Shown: positions 45,337 through 57,400 of the stretch, in pieces
Numbering within the stretch: the stretch's first letter is position 1
Layout of the letters: every line of letters begins with the position of its first letter
NCBI GenBank assembly: GCA_030159075.1
Contig: BROG01000474.1
Location: forward strand, 248,001 to 312,000
Direction of reading: 5' to 3'
DNA length: 64,000 nucleotides
Origin: Atrina japonica
Taxonomy: Eukaryota > Mollusca > Bivalvia > Pterioida > Pinnidae
Made by a program: the position numbers and the translations under genes
The notes under the pieces: model-generated
Told to the model about the DNA's origin: nothing
Database searches by the model: none
The model's input: the letters and a program-made list of their open reading frames with translations, nothing else

Positions 45337-47736
45337 TCAACTACTGTATACCTGGAAATTTTCACCCCTGGTTATTTTTGCCCTTTTTACAATAGATACA
45401 TGTAGCATATTGATATTCACCTTGTCTCAAATTTGCACTACATGTAAATCATCATAGCCTCATACATGTACTTGTAGGTGTGTGTATGATAATTTTAAAA
45501 CATACACCGTGTAACCGCGTAAATTTGGATGGCAGGGGTCAACATAAATGAACATTTCCACTTGTTTGCTGGACAAGTCAAATTTAAATCTATTTGTTCG
45601 AATGCAAAATTGACTTGTCCGTAAATTAAGTGTAACATTCAAGGATTTATTTTGTGTTTAAACAAGAATAATCTTTATTGAATTAATTTTTGTCTTCAAC
45701 AATTTCACTTGTCCTTTTGTCCGAACACAAAATGGACTAGTCCTGGACAACTGGACAAACAGTAATGGAACTTGGACCATGGATGGAGACTGTTATTTAA
45801 CCACGTTCCCTGGTATATATAAAAAATTATCATGTTTTGAAGAAAATAATAAAGAATAGAAAAAGAGAGTTCATCACTTCATAGGCAAGGGGCACTAAAA
45901 GTAAGAGGTCATGTCCACAAGTACTGAGTAGGTTCTACCTGTGTTCTCTTTCGGTGTAAATCACGTGAAGTATACAGTTACGTGTGTTTCACTATAACTT
46001 CCGCAGACAGCGACACTACTTAGTAGTTTACTGTAATACCGTTTGCTGACGGTAGGATACTTACGAAGTTATAAAATGTTCATGTTTATGATACAATGTA
46101 CTGGCATCAATATTTTTCATTTCAAATCCGATTTTAAATATTGCACCTACTATAAATTTCCATCGTAAAGTTAATGTGAGCAGTGTCGCGGATCCCTCAC
46201 ATGGATAATCACCTATCACACAGTAGAGATAGAAAGAAAGAAAAAACTGTTTTGATTCACAGACACTAACATCCGGTGATGATTTTGACGTATTCCATAC
46301 CCGAGCCAGGCTTCTTGTATTTTCATAGTATACTTCAGTCCGTTTATCATCAGCTAAATTCATCTTAAAATTGGATTTAGATATATTCATTTTGCCTGTA
46401 AATATTGTCCTGCGGACTAACCACAATAAAATAATATACTACACATTGGCAGATGTAGGTAGAACTTTCTGCCCCGATTTTAAGTGACCCCCCCAAATCG
46501 CTTAAGTTTGACCTATGGCAGATGCAGAGTTTCTCAATATTGATAGGCACGGTTGCAGAGCCTAATGGGGCCAGTCAGGGATAAAGACGGGCGATTGCTA
46601 GATTTTATCTATAATGGAAATGAATCAGTAGATATAATATGCTTTAGAGAGAATGACTAAGCCGCTTAAATTTCATCACTGAAATGAAATTATGGAATTA
46701 ATTGAAACTTCCGACCCCCCCCCCCCACACACACACACACACTGCACTACTCTTTCAAGTGTTGTTTGTTGAACCAACCACACCTGCACACCACAAGAGT
46801 CTTACAGTTGTGTCTGGGGTCTAGAAAATGAGTCTTCGAACTTCCGAATTGGAAAATTCCTAAGTACAGAGTGATGATATCCCAAAACATCTTGTCATTC
46901 AGCGTCTATCCGCTACTGCATTTCACGTCACCTTCTATAAAAATAAACATTTTCACGGAGAGGGTACCCCGGACCTGTTAGAATTTATCTATTTAGTGTA
47001 GCCTAACTGCTATGATTCTAAAATGTACCGGGAGCATACCCCAGAAACTCCTTAATATTAGGCTTATATGTCTGCTGATAATTGTGTAATTATGTTTGTT
47101 GAAACAACATTTTTTAGAGTGATAATAAATGTCTACAAGCTGAATAATGTCTGTTTCGTATTCCAAATTTTATAAATTTTCTTTAAAAAAGGGGGGGGGG
47201 GTGCGTGTCTCCTAACCCTCGAACGGATTTTTGGCTCACAATTTAACTAACAATTTGAAAAAGTGAGGCATGAAATATAACAATTTAAAATACAAATGTA
47301 TATGCATACATGGTATAATTATGTTACCACACAAAACTCCTCTGAAAAATAAATTCTGGACCCGCCATTGCCACAACATATGTCTCTATAAACGCAATAT
47401 GTACATGTAAACCTGTAGATATACATCGCACTGGCCTTGATCAATAGCCAACGTGCTGTATCATGTAGCCCTAAGAAGTCCGAAGAGGCATGAACATCTT
47501 CTAACTTCCAGTCGCTAAATCATGACTTTTTATCTGCTTGCAAGCCTTGTATACTATACTACCTTTACACAGATTACCTCAAGACTGTCAACGAAGATTA
47601 TTAAGGCACTACTAACAATACTATTAATATGCTATCCATAATAGTTTCAATTTAAAAAAAAAAAAACGATGGGAGTTGTGTGGCTTCCAGACAATAAATT
47701 ACTGTATATCATCTTAAAACTCGTATCGCATCAATA
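45337..47736. other. No supported gene
   Basis: A 121-codon minus-strand frame (46426-46061) has no recognisable domain. AACTTTCTGCCCCGATTTT at 46464 is a fragment of the palindrome arm at 57088. C-run plus (CA)n is at 46714-46742. A poly-G run is at 47191-47200. Confidence 0.45.
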
Positions 47737-47945
47737 CACTGTAAATCTGGATTTATTCGCGATAATTTTATTTACGAATAATTACGTGAAAGCTCTCGAT
47801 CACGAAAATAAATTATCGCATACTGAAGTATGCTAATTTGATAACGATAGGGGCATTCGAAATCGCGAAAATATCATCTCCCGAATAAATTCAGAGCTTG
47901 TGTATTGCGAATATAAAGTACCGCGAAAATTTCCGGGTTTACAAT
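47737..47945. mobile_element. TGTAAAYCYGG-ended MITE, 209 bp
   Basis: The left end is CACTGTAAATCTGGATTTAT followed by TCGCG. The right end, CGCGAAAATTTCCGGGTTTA then CA, is its imperfect complement. The interior contains further paired TTCGCGATAATTTT and AAATTATCGC blocks. Confidence 0.68.
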
Positions 47946-48598
47946 ATTGACCCTCAAAATGACTCGAGTGAAATTCAGAGAGTATGTCTCCACGGTACAT
48001 TTGGGATTTTTGTAGAGACAAATGGTTATTAGAAGTTCGGAGTATGCTCGCTTGAAAATTGTCATCTTTACAGGCCCCACCAAGCCATCAATTATGAGCT
48101 TCCTGAAAATTGATCAGCACCCTCCTCGGGAAGTGAAGGGGTCGTGGAATTTTTTTAATTTGGGGGATGCATCGGTACAACAAATTAATTAGGTTAGTGT
48201 TTTTAACTATAGCCACATCCTTACTGAGTGACATGACATACAAAATATTTCTGACCTATGACATCGGAATTTTCACCTTGAAGATATGAACAAGGTCGAA
48301 ATGGCCCGAGGATAATCTCATTACATTGATATTATGCGTTAAAACCTCGTTAATTACATACATAGTCATAATATCAAGTTTCGGTTACAGTATAGACAAA
48401 TGTATCAATGAACATCAATGAACTCGATAAACTATAAAGCAACCCGACAAGGAAATAAACAAAGCATTGTGTCAAGTGCTTTTAGAAAGATCTGGAAAAA
48501 CCCTCTTCTTTAAGCTCCGACACTTTTTCACTTGGTACATGGTTGTGTTTTTGGATGACGCGATAATATGTGATATGAATTCATTTACACCAGCGAAA

Positions 48599-48653
48599 AT
48601 GTCTAGAGCAGGATGTTGTATAGATATTGTTTCTCTATTCCTGAACAGAAAAG
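48599..48653 (+). CDS. Weak candidate 55-bp leader exon
   Basis: ATG at 48599 gives MSRAGCCIDIVSLFLNRK and G|GTAAATT. The length, phase and donor equal those at 44673-44727. The hydrophobic core is interrupted by an aspartate, so a signal peptide is doubtful. Read-through runs to TAA at 48722. Confidence 0.12.
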
Positions 48654-48796
48654 GTAAATTGTATAATATTTTATTGTTAATTATGGCGGCGGTGGTGGTG
48701 GTTCTTATGATAAGGACTCTTTAAGTGAAAGGATAAACGAACAAACAAATAATTTTATCAAACTTACGCATTCTTTCTGAAAAGGTTTGATCCAGT

Positions 48797-48880
48797 TCGC
48801 GGTGGTCTTACCGCTCTAGTGATAGAGCGCTTGATGCTCTGGCGGAAGGTCCCGGTTCGATTCTCTGAATCGAGTCAGTC
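48797..48880 (+). mobile_element. tRNA-like SINE head, family B type
   Basis: GCGGTGGTCTTACCGCTCTA, GTGATAGAGCG (A-box side) and CCCGGTTCGATTCTC (B box). The head is well conserved and a little body follows (TATAAGTCAGTGTG). Confidence 0.5.
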
Positions 48881-49346
48881 CTTATCTATAAGTCAGTGTG
48901 ATTGCTTCTTATGAAAGACCCAGAAAACATATTGCAATCAATAAACACGATTATTGGAGATATATTTATCATTTAATTTGAAATTATGTATATAATAGGT
49001 CTACCAAAGTAAACCGTTGTAAAGTATTTACAAACACAACGAGTCTATATTAAATCATAACAGGGATGGCAGGCTCCTTGTCGATACAAAACATTAGAGC
49101 TTCTGTAATGCATGGAATCCGTGCAAGACAATGTGTTTTATCTGTACACCCTATTATTCGAGAGTAGACCGTATTGTTTTGTTTTTGACAGAACCCGGAT
49201 GTGTCACTTTACCTTGGTAGATGTATACATATACCCGTATACATATTACATATGCCTATACCTGTCAGTATTTCTACTATCAACGATTTACGTCAGAGAC
49301 ATAATTATATTTTTGTTAACGGTAACAAAGCTTTATATATCGCACC
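48881..49346. other. No gene recognised
   Basis: AAAGCTTTATATATCGC at 49328 matches the 45-bp unit at 42797-42931. Confidence 0.45.
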
Positions 49347-49671
49347 GTCGTAAAACCACAGTCCGGAATCGCTATGCCCTTTCCTGTCCGTTGTCTCATA
49401 GGACCGAAATCTCTCGTACATATTTTTATTATCCATGAAGCCTCAGCCAATGCTCACATTCGTCAAGCAACTAGATCTAGGCTTACAATTTCAGAATTAT
49501 ACTGGATTAACAGACTTCGATAACTTTTGTTGCCGATCATAACTGTGACACATTGGATACATTGGACATCACCTACTCCTTATAAATCTTCATTAGCTAC
49601 GACAGATTTCGGTCGCATGAAACCACCGGTAGGAAAAAGCATAGCGATTCCGAACCGTGGTTTTACGACGA
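49347..49671. mobile_element. Inverted-repeat MITE with ~74-bp arms
   Basis: Left arm CGTCGTAAAACCACAGTCCG, GAATCGCTATGCCC, GGACCGAAATCTCTCGTA. The complement of the right arm is CGTCGTAAAACCACGGTTCG, GAATCGCTATGC, CGACCGAAATCTGTCGTA. A solo terminus (CATCGTCGTAAAAGCACGG) is at 55093. Confidence 0.75.
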
Positions 49672-49865
49672 TGTATTGGGGCCTATATTGCTGTTACAGG
49701 GATAACAGTTTATTTCTTTAATAAAAACGCAAATGAATAATTATTTGATCTTTCCCAATTTTCTAAACAATATTACGTATTTTTATTTCAACAAATTTTA
49801 TTGCAAAAATTGTGTGCAAAAAGATTGGACGCAAGTTATACCAACTTATCAATATCCGCTCCTGT
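49672..49865. other. No gene recognised
   Basis: AT-rich spacer. Confidence 0.5.
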
Positions 49866-50149
49866 TTGTTTGTTTGTTTATTGTTGTTTAACGTCCCACT
49901 CGAGAATATTTCACTCATATGGAGACGTTACCAAATGCCGGTGAAGGGCTTCAAAGTTTGGCCTATGCTCGGCACTTACGGCCATTGAGCAGTAGGGTTC
50001 TTTAACGTGCCAACACCTACTGTGACACGGGACCTCCAGCTTTTACTGTCTCATCCGAAAGACAGGAAACCAACCTGTCGCCGGCGGGACTCGAACTCAC
50101 GACCTCACGATCCAGAGTCGAGCGCGCTACCGACTGAGCCAGGCCGGCT
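49866..50149 (-). mobile_element. RUDI-like tRNA SINE, complete
   Basis: On the minus strand GCCGGCCTGGCTCAGTCGGT then AGCGCGCTCGACTCTGGATC form a tRNA-like head with A box GGCTCAGTCGGTAGCGC and B box GAGTTCGAGTCCC. The body has GAGACAGTAAAAG and GTGCCGAGCATAGGCC, and the tail GAGTGGGACGTTAAACAACA ends in a TAAACAAACAAA run. Confidence 0.82.
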
Positions 50150-50451
50150 CTGTCCGCTCCTCAAATATTACATGTACAAAACGGCAGCCTATATACATTG
50201 TAAATAAATGCTTGCGTTTTAACTTTTTAATCTAATGTGGTCACTTATTTGAACGTGTCATTGGTACCGCGTTGCATGTGTTTTACCGATAATGCGAATG
50301 ATGTTTTCAGTCACATTTTCAGTTATACTGATTTCTTTCAATTATTTTCATTTTAAACTCAAGGACAAAGGTTTACAATTAAAAAATGTTATCGTAAATA
50401 TCCATATGCATAAATGCCCAGTTGTACAAAAGTTATCCAATATAATTATAA

Positions 50452-50453
50452 AG

Positions 50454-50484
<31 letters not shown>

Positions 50485-51136
50485 ACTGTGTTGGTATCTT
50501 ACAAATAAACTTGTTAGGGGAACTTGGATACCGTACTTGCTTCCTTTATCCTTTAGTGGTTTTGAAGAAAGCGTGTGAAAAAATTCCCCCTCCTTCTTTT
50601 TGCAGTTTTAAAAATTCATAAAAAAATCAAAAAATAAAATTTCAGCAAAATTCTTTCAGAAAAGCATTTATCTACTAATTACATGTAAAATACTTTGAAT
50701 GGATGCATCATGACGAATAAATGAGGATAAAATCAAAGAAATCATACAAAAATAAATGAAAATGAAAATGTGTAAAAAGACATCAACAAATTTTATTTTC
50801 CGATTTCTACGAAATTAACAAACTTCAAATCTATGTAGATCACTCAGATACAATTAGTTTTTCAATCCATGCAGCGGTCCTGAAGGAGAAGATTTCTAAA
50901 TAAAGGTACCACCGGGGCCTCTTTTGCCCCACCTTGGATCCACCCCCTAGGTCGATCTGACCGAAATGAACAAACTTGGTAGAGGATCTTCAGTACTTGT
51001 TTCCTATAAAGTTTCATCAAAATCCCTTCAGCGTTTAGGAGAAGTGAAAAGTTTACGGGCAGACGGACGGACAGACAAACGACGGATAAAAGGCGATCAG
51101 AAAAGCTCAGATGAACCTTCGGTTCAGGTTAGCTAA
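50452..51136 (+). mobile_element. Family D retroposon, fullest copy
   Basis: It begins AAGAGGCCCATGGGCCACAT + CGCTCACCTGAACTG. It continues through GTTGGTATCTTACAAAT, TTTTGCCCCACCTTGGATCC and AGTTTCATCAAAATCCCTTC, then GGGCAGACGGACGGACAGAC, and ends GAACCTTCGGTTCAGGTTAG + CTAAAAA. The start (GCTCACCTGAA) and end (TTCAGGTTAGC) are inverted. It is non-coding. Confidence 0.65.
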
Positions 51137-51377
51137 AAACAAACTGAACCTCTTCATTTCGAATTTCCGGCGCGGCTAAATATCCTTCACCAGGAAATGT
51201 TAAATATTTATCTGATTATGTCACATCTATATCCGTTTTGAAAGTCTTTCTGATGAACAGGAATTTATTGATGGTACATAGAAAAATGCAATGAAACGCA
51301 AGGCAGCAAAAATGAAAGCAAAATACATGTATATTGAATTTGATATTTTCCTTCCATGTGTGTATATATAGGATTGC

Positions 51378-53141
51378 CAGGACCGTAATCGTCACCAAAT
51401 TTACTCAGTACTGAAGCTCAACTAACTTTTCACGCAAAATTTATACTGCAACTGGACATGTTTGTATATAGATTGTAAATAATCATGAAATTTATTATTC
51501 ATTTGAAGAGAACTTCAGAAATATAGAAAAATTTTCGAGTACATATTGAAATTTGAGTACCTTTATAGTATTTATTCATATATTTGCATTTTTTTAAAAA
51601 CCAATGCATAAGATCAAAACCAAATCTAAAGCGTAACATAAAAGGGTCCGAAGTCACTAAATTTACTCAATACTCAAGCTCAACTTTTATTTCATTATTT
51701 TGACTATAAAATCGTTTATAACTTTGGTATTATGTTTATAATATTTATAACCACTAGGTCGTTGCCACTGCTGGTGGACCGTTTGAGTCCCCGAGGGTAT
51801 ACATAAACCTAGTACCTGGTATTTCGGTACCAGCTGTTCATCTTATACTAAAGTAATATTTGGCACTGTTAACACTATTTAAATTCGAAAATTGTCTAAA
51901 GCTAAGATAGTCATTTTTTTTTTTTTACAGTGGTTACTCTTAGACGGATTTCGGCTATACTTTTAGAGATATTATTTGGCCTTGTATGATACCACTTTAT
52001 CTTTAGAAAAATACATATACTTTTCAAATTTGGAGCTCAACTGATGAAGTCTAATTGACAGAAACGATATCGTCTTGAGCATTATAACTTTGGTATTATG
52101 TTTATAATATTTATAACCACTAGGTCGTTGCCACTGCTGGTGGACCGTTTGAGTCCCCGAGGGTATACATAAACCTAGTACCTGGTATTTCGGTACCAGC
52201 TGTTCATCTTATACTAAAGTAATATTTGGCACTGTTAACACTATTTAAATTCGAAAATTGTCTAAAGCTAAGATAGTCATTTTTTTTTTTTACAGTGGTT
52301 ACTCTTAGACGGATTTCGGCTATACTTTTAGAGATATTATTTGGCCTTGTATGATACCACTTTATCTTTAGAAAATACATATACTTTTCAAATTGGAGCT
52401 CAACTGATGAAGTCTAATTAACAGAAACGATATCGTCTTGAGCATTATAACTTTGGTATTATGTTTATAATATTTATAACCACTAGGTCGTTGCCACTGC
52501 TGGTGGACCGTTTGAGTCCCCGAGGGTATACATAAACCTAGTACCTGGTATTTCGGTACCAGCTGTTCATCTTATACTAAAGTAATATTTGGCACTGTTA
52601 ACACTATTTAAATTCGAAAATTGTCTAAAGCTAAGCCGTTTTTTTTTTACAGTGGTTACTCTTAGACGGATTTCGGCTATACTTTAGAGATATTATTTGG
52701 CCTTGTATGATACCACTTTATCTTTAGAAAATACATATACTTTTCAAATTGGAGCTCAACTGATGAAGTCTAATTGACAGAAACGATATCGTCTTGAGCA
52801 TTATAACTTTGGTATTATGTTTATAATATTTGTAAAATATTTGTGTTTGAATGATTAGGAGGCATATAATTATTTTTGATCATTCACATATAAATTTTTG
52901 TGTCATAATTAGGATTTTCCTGTAAAAATGAATAAATTTGTTGAGTACGTACTCAAATAATATTTTAATATATCTGAATTTTTCTTCAAATGAGCAATGA
53001 TTTTTATCATTATTTACAATTATATCCCATCAATATGCAAACATGTCCAGTTACAGAATAAATTTTGCATGTTTTTACCTTAAAATCATGAAAAGTTAGT
53101 TGAGCTTGAGTACTGAGTAAATTTGGTGACTTCGGGCCCTG
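51378..53141. mobile_element. Long-inverted-repeat element, 1.76 kb
   Basis: Arms of about 150-170 bp: GTCACCAAATTTACTCAGTA, AGCTCAACTAACTTTTCA, CTGGACATGTTTG and CATTTGAAGA occur in order from 51391 and, in complement, from 53130 inward. The outermost bases CAGGACCG and CAGGGCCCG (complement) suggest hAT-like ends at 51378 and 53141. The interior is a 363-bp tandem repeat. No transposase. Confidence 0.75.
51718..52829. repeat. ~363-bp tandem repeat, 3 copies plus a stub
   Basis: Copies start ATAACTTTGGTATTATGTTT at 51718, 52083 and 52445, with the start of a fourth at 52800. Each has CCACTGCTGGTGGACCGTTT, GAGTCCCCGAGGGTATAC, GGTATTTCGGTACCAGC, a T10-12 tract and AACGATATCGTCTTGAGC. Copies differ mainly in T-run length and single bases, so duplication is recent. 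Diverged copies lie at 63380-63896. Confidence 0.93.
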
Positions 53142-53280
53142 ATCAGACTTTTGAAAGATACAGATATATTGTGTCCCGATAGGATCAGGGTCATTGACGG
53201 TACTTTGCGACAAATTGTCAGCATAGTTCTCCCAAAGATTGTAATTAAGCACAAACGACACTGTACATATTATTGACCAG

Positions 53281-53396
53281 GTTTAAAGTCAACATTTCAA
53301 CTGGTAACTCAGCATTTCAGCGAGTGATCCTTAGTACTTGCAACTGAACAAGCTAATTATACCGACCGTAAAATTTTCGAAATGTTGACTTTAAAC
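53281..53396. repeat. 116-bp inverted-repeat (stem-loop) element
   Basis: GTTTAAAGTCAACATTTC at 53281 and its exact 18-bp complement GAAATGTTGACTTTAAAC ending at 53396. Confidence 0.75.
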
Positions 53397-53957
53397 GTGA
53401 TTTTTAAAAAGGTTTTCCTTCCTCCTTCAACTCACCGTGTAATTATCATATCATCAATGACATCATGAAGTAAAATTCTGATTCTATACACATTATGTGA
53501 AAATGAACCTTTAAAGCCATATGAGCTGTTGTAGGTGAAAAATTCCACATGCCCATTTTATGTAATATTTATCTCATATATGTATATATCCCAATAAGAC
53601 CATCTGGTGGTTAGAATAACAAATGTATGTGTATCGGAAGAAAATACTAAATAAATTTCTAGTTGTGTTTTACTTCCCACATATGTTTCAGTTATATGGG
53701 ATGCACAAGCTGAATGTGAAGAACATTACAGCCTGCCCTGGCCACAGTTTCTGGTCCATTCTTTAGACAAATGCAAAAGACATTTTTCGAGTTCTTCGTT
53801 CCCTTCTGTCACGGTTGGTCGTAAGAGTATGCATTCTTAAAGCAAAAAAAAAGTGAAAACTATCCTGATAAAACTGTATGGAATGGAATAACTCAAAAAT
53901 GGTCTAAAATATCAAAAACAAATTCAAGACTATAAAACAGGTTATCATCTCCAGAAC
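53397..53957. other. 3' flank of the Ly6 gene
   Basis: Contains a plus-strand acceptor-like site at 53691 followed by a short open segment reading WDAQAEC (see findings). No gene is supported. Confidence 0.45.
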
Positions 53958-53963
53958 TTTAAT
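53958..53963 (-). terminator. Candidate polyadenylation signal ATTAAA
   Basis: ATTAAA on the minus strand, 24 bp past the Ly6 stop codon. A weaker hexamer than AATAAA but well placed. The true 3' end is unknown. Confidence 0.3.
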
Positions 53964-53986
53964 CAATGAAAGACAATGAACAAATC

Positions 53987-54174
53987 TTAATACAGAACAA
54001 TCATAGTGAACATCAGCAGGGCAGCACTTAACAATACACTGAGCTTGTCTGCATAGACAGGGCCCACATTGTTGCAAAGATCCCCTGTACAGAAACATCC
54101 CGTAATGTCTGCACTTAGTTCCCTACATTCCGATTCGGCAGTAGCGTTGGAACACATTCTTATAACCATTTGAC
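53987..54174 (-). CDS. Ly6 gene exon 3 (cysteines 6-10, GPI tail)
   Basis: 188 bp, acceptor TTTCTTTTCAG|GT at 54174, stop TAA at 53989-53987. Encodes QMVIRMC through CFCTGDLCNN and the hydrophobic tail. Confidence 0.87.
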
Positions 54175-54334
54175 CTGAAAAGAAACAAAATGATGTAAAT
54201 ACTTTACAGGGGTTGAGAGAGGGTGGGGGCTCACCTGTTTAAGCAATAATTGTATGGTTGTTACTTCTCAACACTTGGATTTTTCTTGCCATTTACTCAA
54301 GAGAGTAGAAAATTTCTAATGTAGTTACTACCAG

Positions 54335-54414
<80 letters not shown>

Positions 54415-57400
54415 TATATATATATTGCTGTTACTACTAACATTTGCCATAACGTAGTTACATACGAACTAACGATGTTTCATGAAACCGGTGGCTTTTT
54501 AGATGAAAAAGCGCAGAAATGATGATGCAGCTGGACATTTATATGAAGTTATCACTTAGAATTGTAAATAATCATGAATTCATCAATCCCTGCGGTCACA
54601 TTTAGACACACCAAGATCAATAATCTGCTATCATAAATTATAATTCAGGAGACACATTGATATTACATTCTAGGTTTTATTCTAAATCATTTATCCCTGA
54701 ATTCCGGCTATGGAGATAACTATTCTTTGAAATGGGAAGGCCCAAATGTGACTTCAGATGTTGATGAGCTAAAGTGAAAAATATTGTTCATTCGAAGAAA
54801 ACTTCAGAAATGTATAAATACATAACATAGGCGTCGGAACCGGGGGGTGGGGGGGGGGGGGGCTTAGCCCCCCCCCCACTTTTTTTTGCAAAGATAGACA
54901 TAGGTGTTGAAAATTGGGGCTTAGCCCCCAGACGTTTCTGGCGTATGTGTGTTTTAAGTTGGTTTAGCCCCCGCACTTTCAATTTGCTTCCGACGCCAAT
55001 GCATAATGTATATATATGCTCAAATTTTGAGTATCATGTGTTTCCTAGCCAGTAGTCAATCACATTCAGGAGTTTTACTAACGACTAATAGATCATCGTC
55101 GTAAAAGCACGGTCCTGGGGCCTTATTTACAAAGAAAAGTCACATTCCGGGGAGTAATGTTCATGAATTAACTTTTCTGTACTCTCTTAATGCGTATTCG
55201 TATGAACTTTCGTTGTATTTTCAAAGTCCTTTTCCAACTAATTAGTTAATTAATCGTGGAAAACACCTAACACATTGATCTATTTATAAACGGTAAGGTG
55301 TTGCCGGTCACGTGGTGACGCTCTACTGAGCGTATCCGCTTCACTATCAAGTTCGCGCCTCGCTCCACTCGGCGACGATATTCTACATTTACGACCCTCA
55401 AAGCATGGCCGGGACTTCTAGTTAGATCATGTCAGGAAAGCTTCCAAATTTCACAATTATTTTTTTTTATAATTTTTTACCTATAGTATCAAATGAAATA
55501 TTTTCTTCACAATTTATCCAACAATTTGTAAAACAACAGATGTCCAAAAAGGCTTGTATTATAACAGTCTAGTATAATTCTGTTACCCTCACCCACCCCT
55601 GAACAAATTCTCGATCCGTATGCTAGGGTACTGTGAAGATCAAAAGCACGCCCCCTCTAACATAAAACCATGCATCCGTCTATGATAATAGATATACTAT
55701 AATAGTAAAATAAAAGTTAGATTTAATTTATTGAGAAAATCTGGGAGGTGGATGGAGGTACTATCGGATACTAGTATTAGTATAAGTATTTTTTTTTTGT
55801 ACTCGCTTAGACAACTTACCTATTCCGCTGGAAAGTTTAGATTTCATACACCCGGTGGCACCTGCACCACAGGTATGTTCAAAGCTTCCCTCGAATGGAT
55901 CGCCACAACTTTTTTGAATTATACTGCTACAGACATGACATTTCAATCCTGAAACTGATAATGCAAACAAACTCTTTATTAAATTTTCAAAATGATTCTA
56001 AACTAATAGATTTGTTTTGTGACCCAAAACACGTGCATAACAGTGACTTGTCAGTGCGTAAATTGGCCTAGATCTACAAATTCCTACCTCCAAAATTTTG
56101 GGTCCAGAGTCCGGTAAATTTGGGGGGATACGACCTTTTTACTAAAATAGAAACATTTGATTTGGGACATTTATTTGAAAAAAAGTTTTTATTCTGAATT
56201 TCAAAATTGTGAATTTTGGGGTTACACGCCTATATTCCGACGGTTTGATAATCTGACAGTTCGATAATCCGACGCCGGGTCCGATAGTCCGACAGACAAA
56301 GGAAGGGTGATATTACCAAAGGCACACAAATATAAAAAGAGAAGAAAAAGAGGATCGGACCGAACGACAGGGAATTCCAGAGTCCCTCCAACTTTCTCCT
56401 TGAAAATGAAATCAATTAAAACAGAAATTATATCATTTATTTATTATTTTATTTATATATTATTTTGATCATTTTAGCTCGCCGAAGCCGCTCAATTGAG
56501 CTATTGTGATTACTCCCGTCCGTAAATTTTTCACATTTTGGACCTCTTCTCAAGAACCACTAAACACGATTCAACCAAACTTGGCAGGGAGCATCCTTGG
56601 GGAAGGGCTTTCAATTGTGTATTGACAAGGGAAGATAATTAGCAAAATCATGAAAAGTAATGAAAAATATTTAAAAATAGGCTATTCTTTTTTTAAAAGC
56701 TGATATATTGCATGCCGCATTGCTATGCAAGTTTGTTCAAGGGAAAGCCCTCGAACCACTTATGCCGCCGCTGTAAGGGGCATAATTTGACAATTGCTGA
56801 AATCAATTAACAATATTAAAATGTTTTCTTCTCCAAACCAGAAAATAGACACTTTGCATCCCTTTTGTCCAAGCTCTGCTTTTATTGGTGAGTGACTATA
56901 TCAAGAATTGGGAAAGTAATTCATGGTAGGCTACCTAGTCCTAGGGTGGGACCCAGCCCCACCTCTTTGTCAGAAAACGTTTGCTTACAGGTCATTTTGG
57001 GGGCTGTAACCATTGGGGAGTGTATCTTCATATATATAATGGTATGAAGGTACAGACGTTCTGCTGAAATAGGGCATAGTTAGGCCGAACTTTCTGCCCC
57101 GATTTTGGCAGAAGTCCTCCCATATACTTTATACATTTTCACAGCAGTTTAGCGATCGTTTTAACCATCTATTTCTCATCGCTGACATCTGATATTTGTT
57201 GATATGCTTACTTGATCTTTTAAATTTATAAATCCACCGTCACTAAGTTATGACATGACATAATTCCATATCTATGAGACGTTTATTCTAGCTACCTATC
57301 GTTTTTTGTATTCGCGTCGCCGGTCTCCATTTTGAACATAAGAATATCTAAGACGTTCGTTGATTGGTTAACTTTAAGATTATAATGAATATGCATTTAT

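Noticed and set aside
46061..46426. 121-codon minus-strand frame as a first exon
   Set aside because: No recognised family, no signal peptide and no convincing donor. Kept only as a remark.
50007..50207. Frame with RRRDSNSRPHDPESSALPTEPGR as a gene
   Set aside because: This phrase is the usual translation of a tRNA-derived SINE head in antisense. It lies in the RUDI-like copy.
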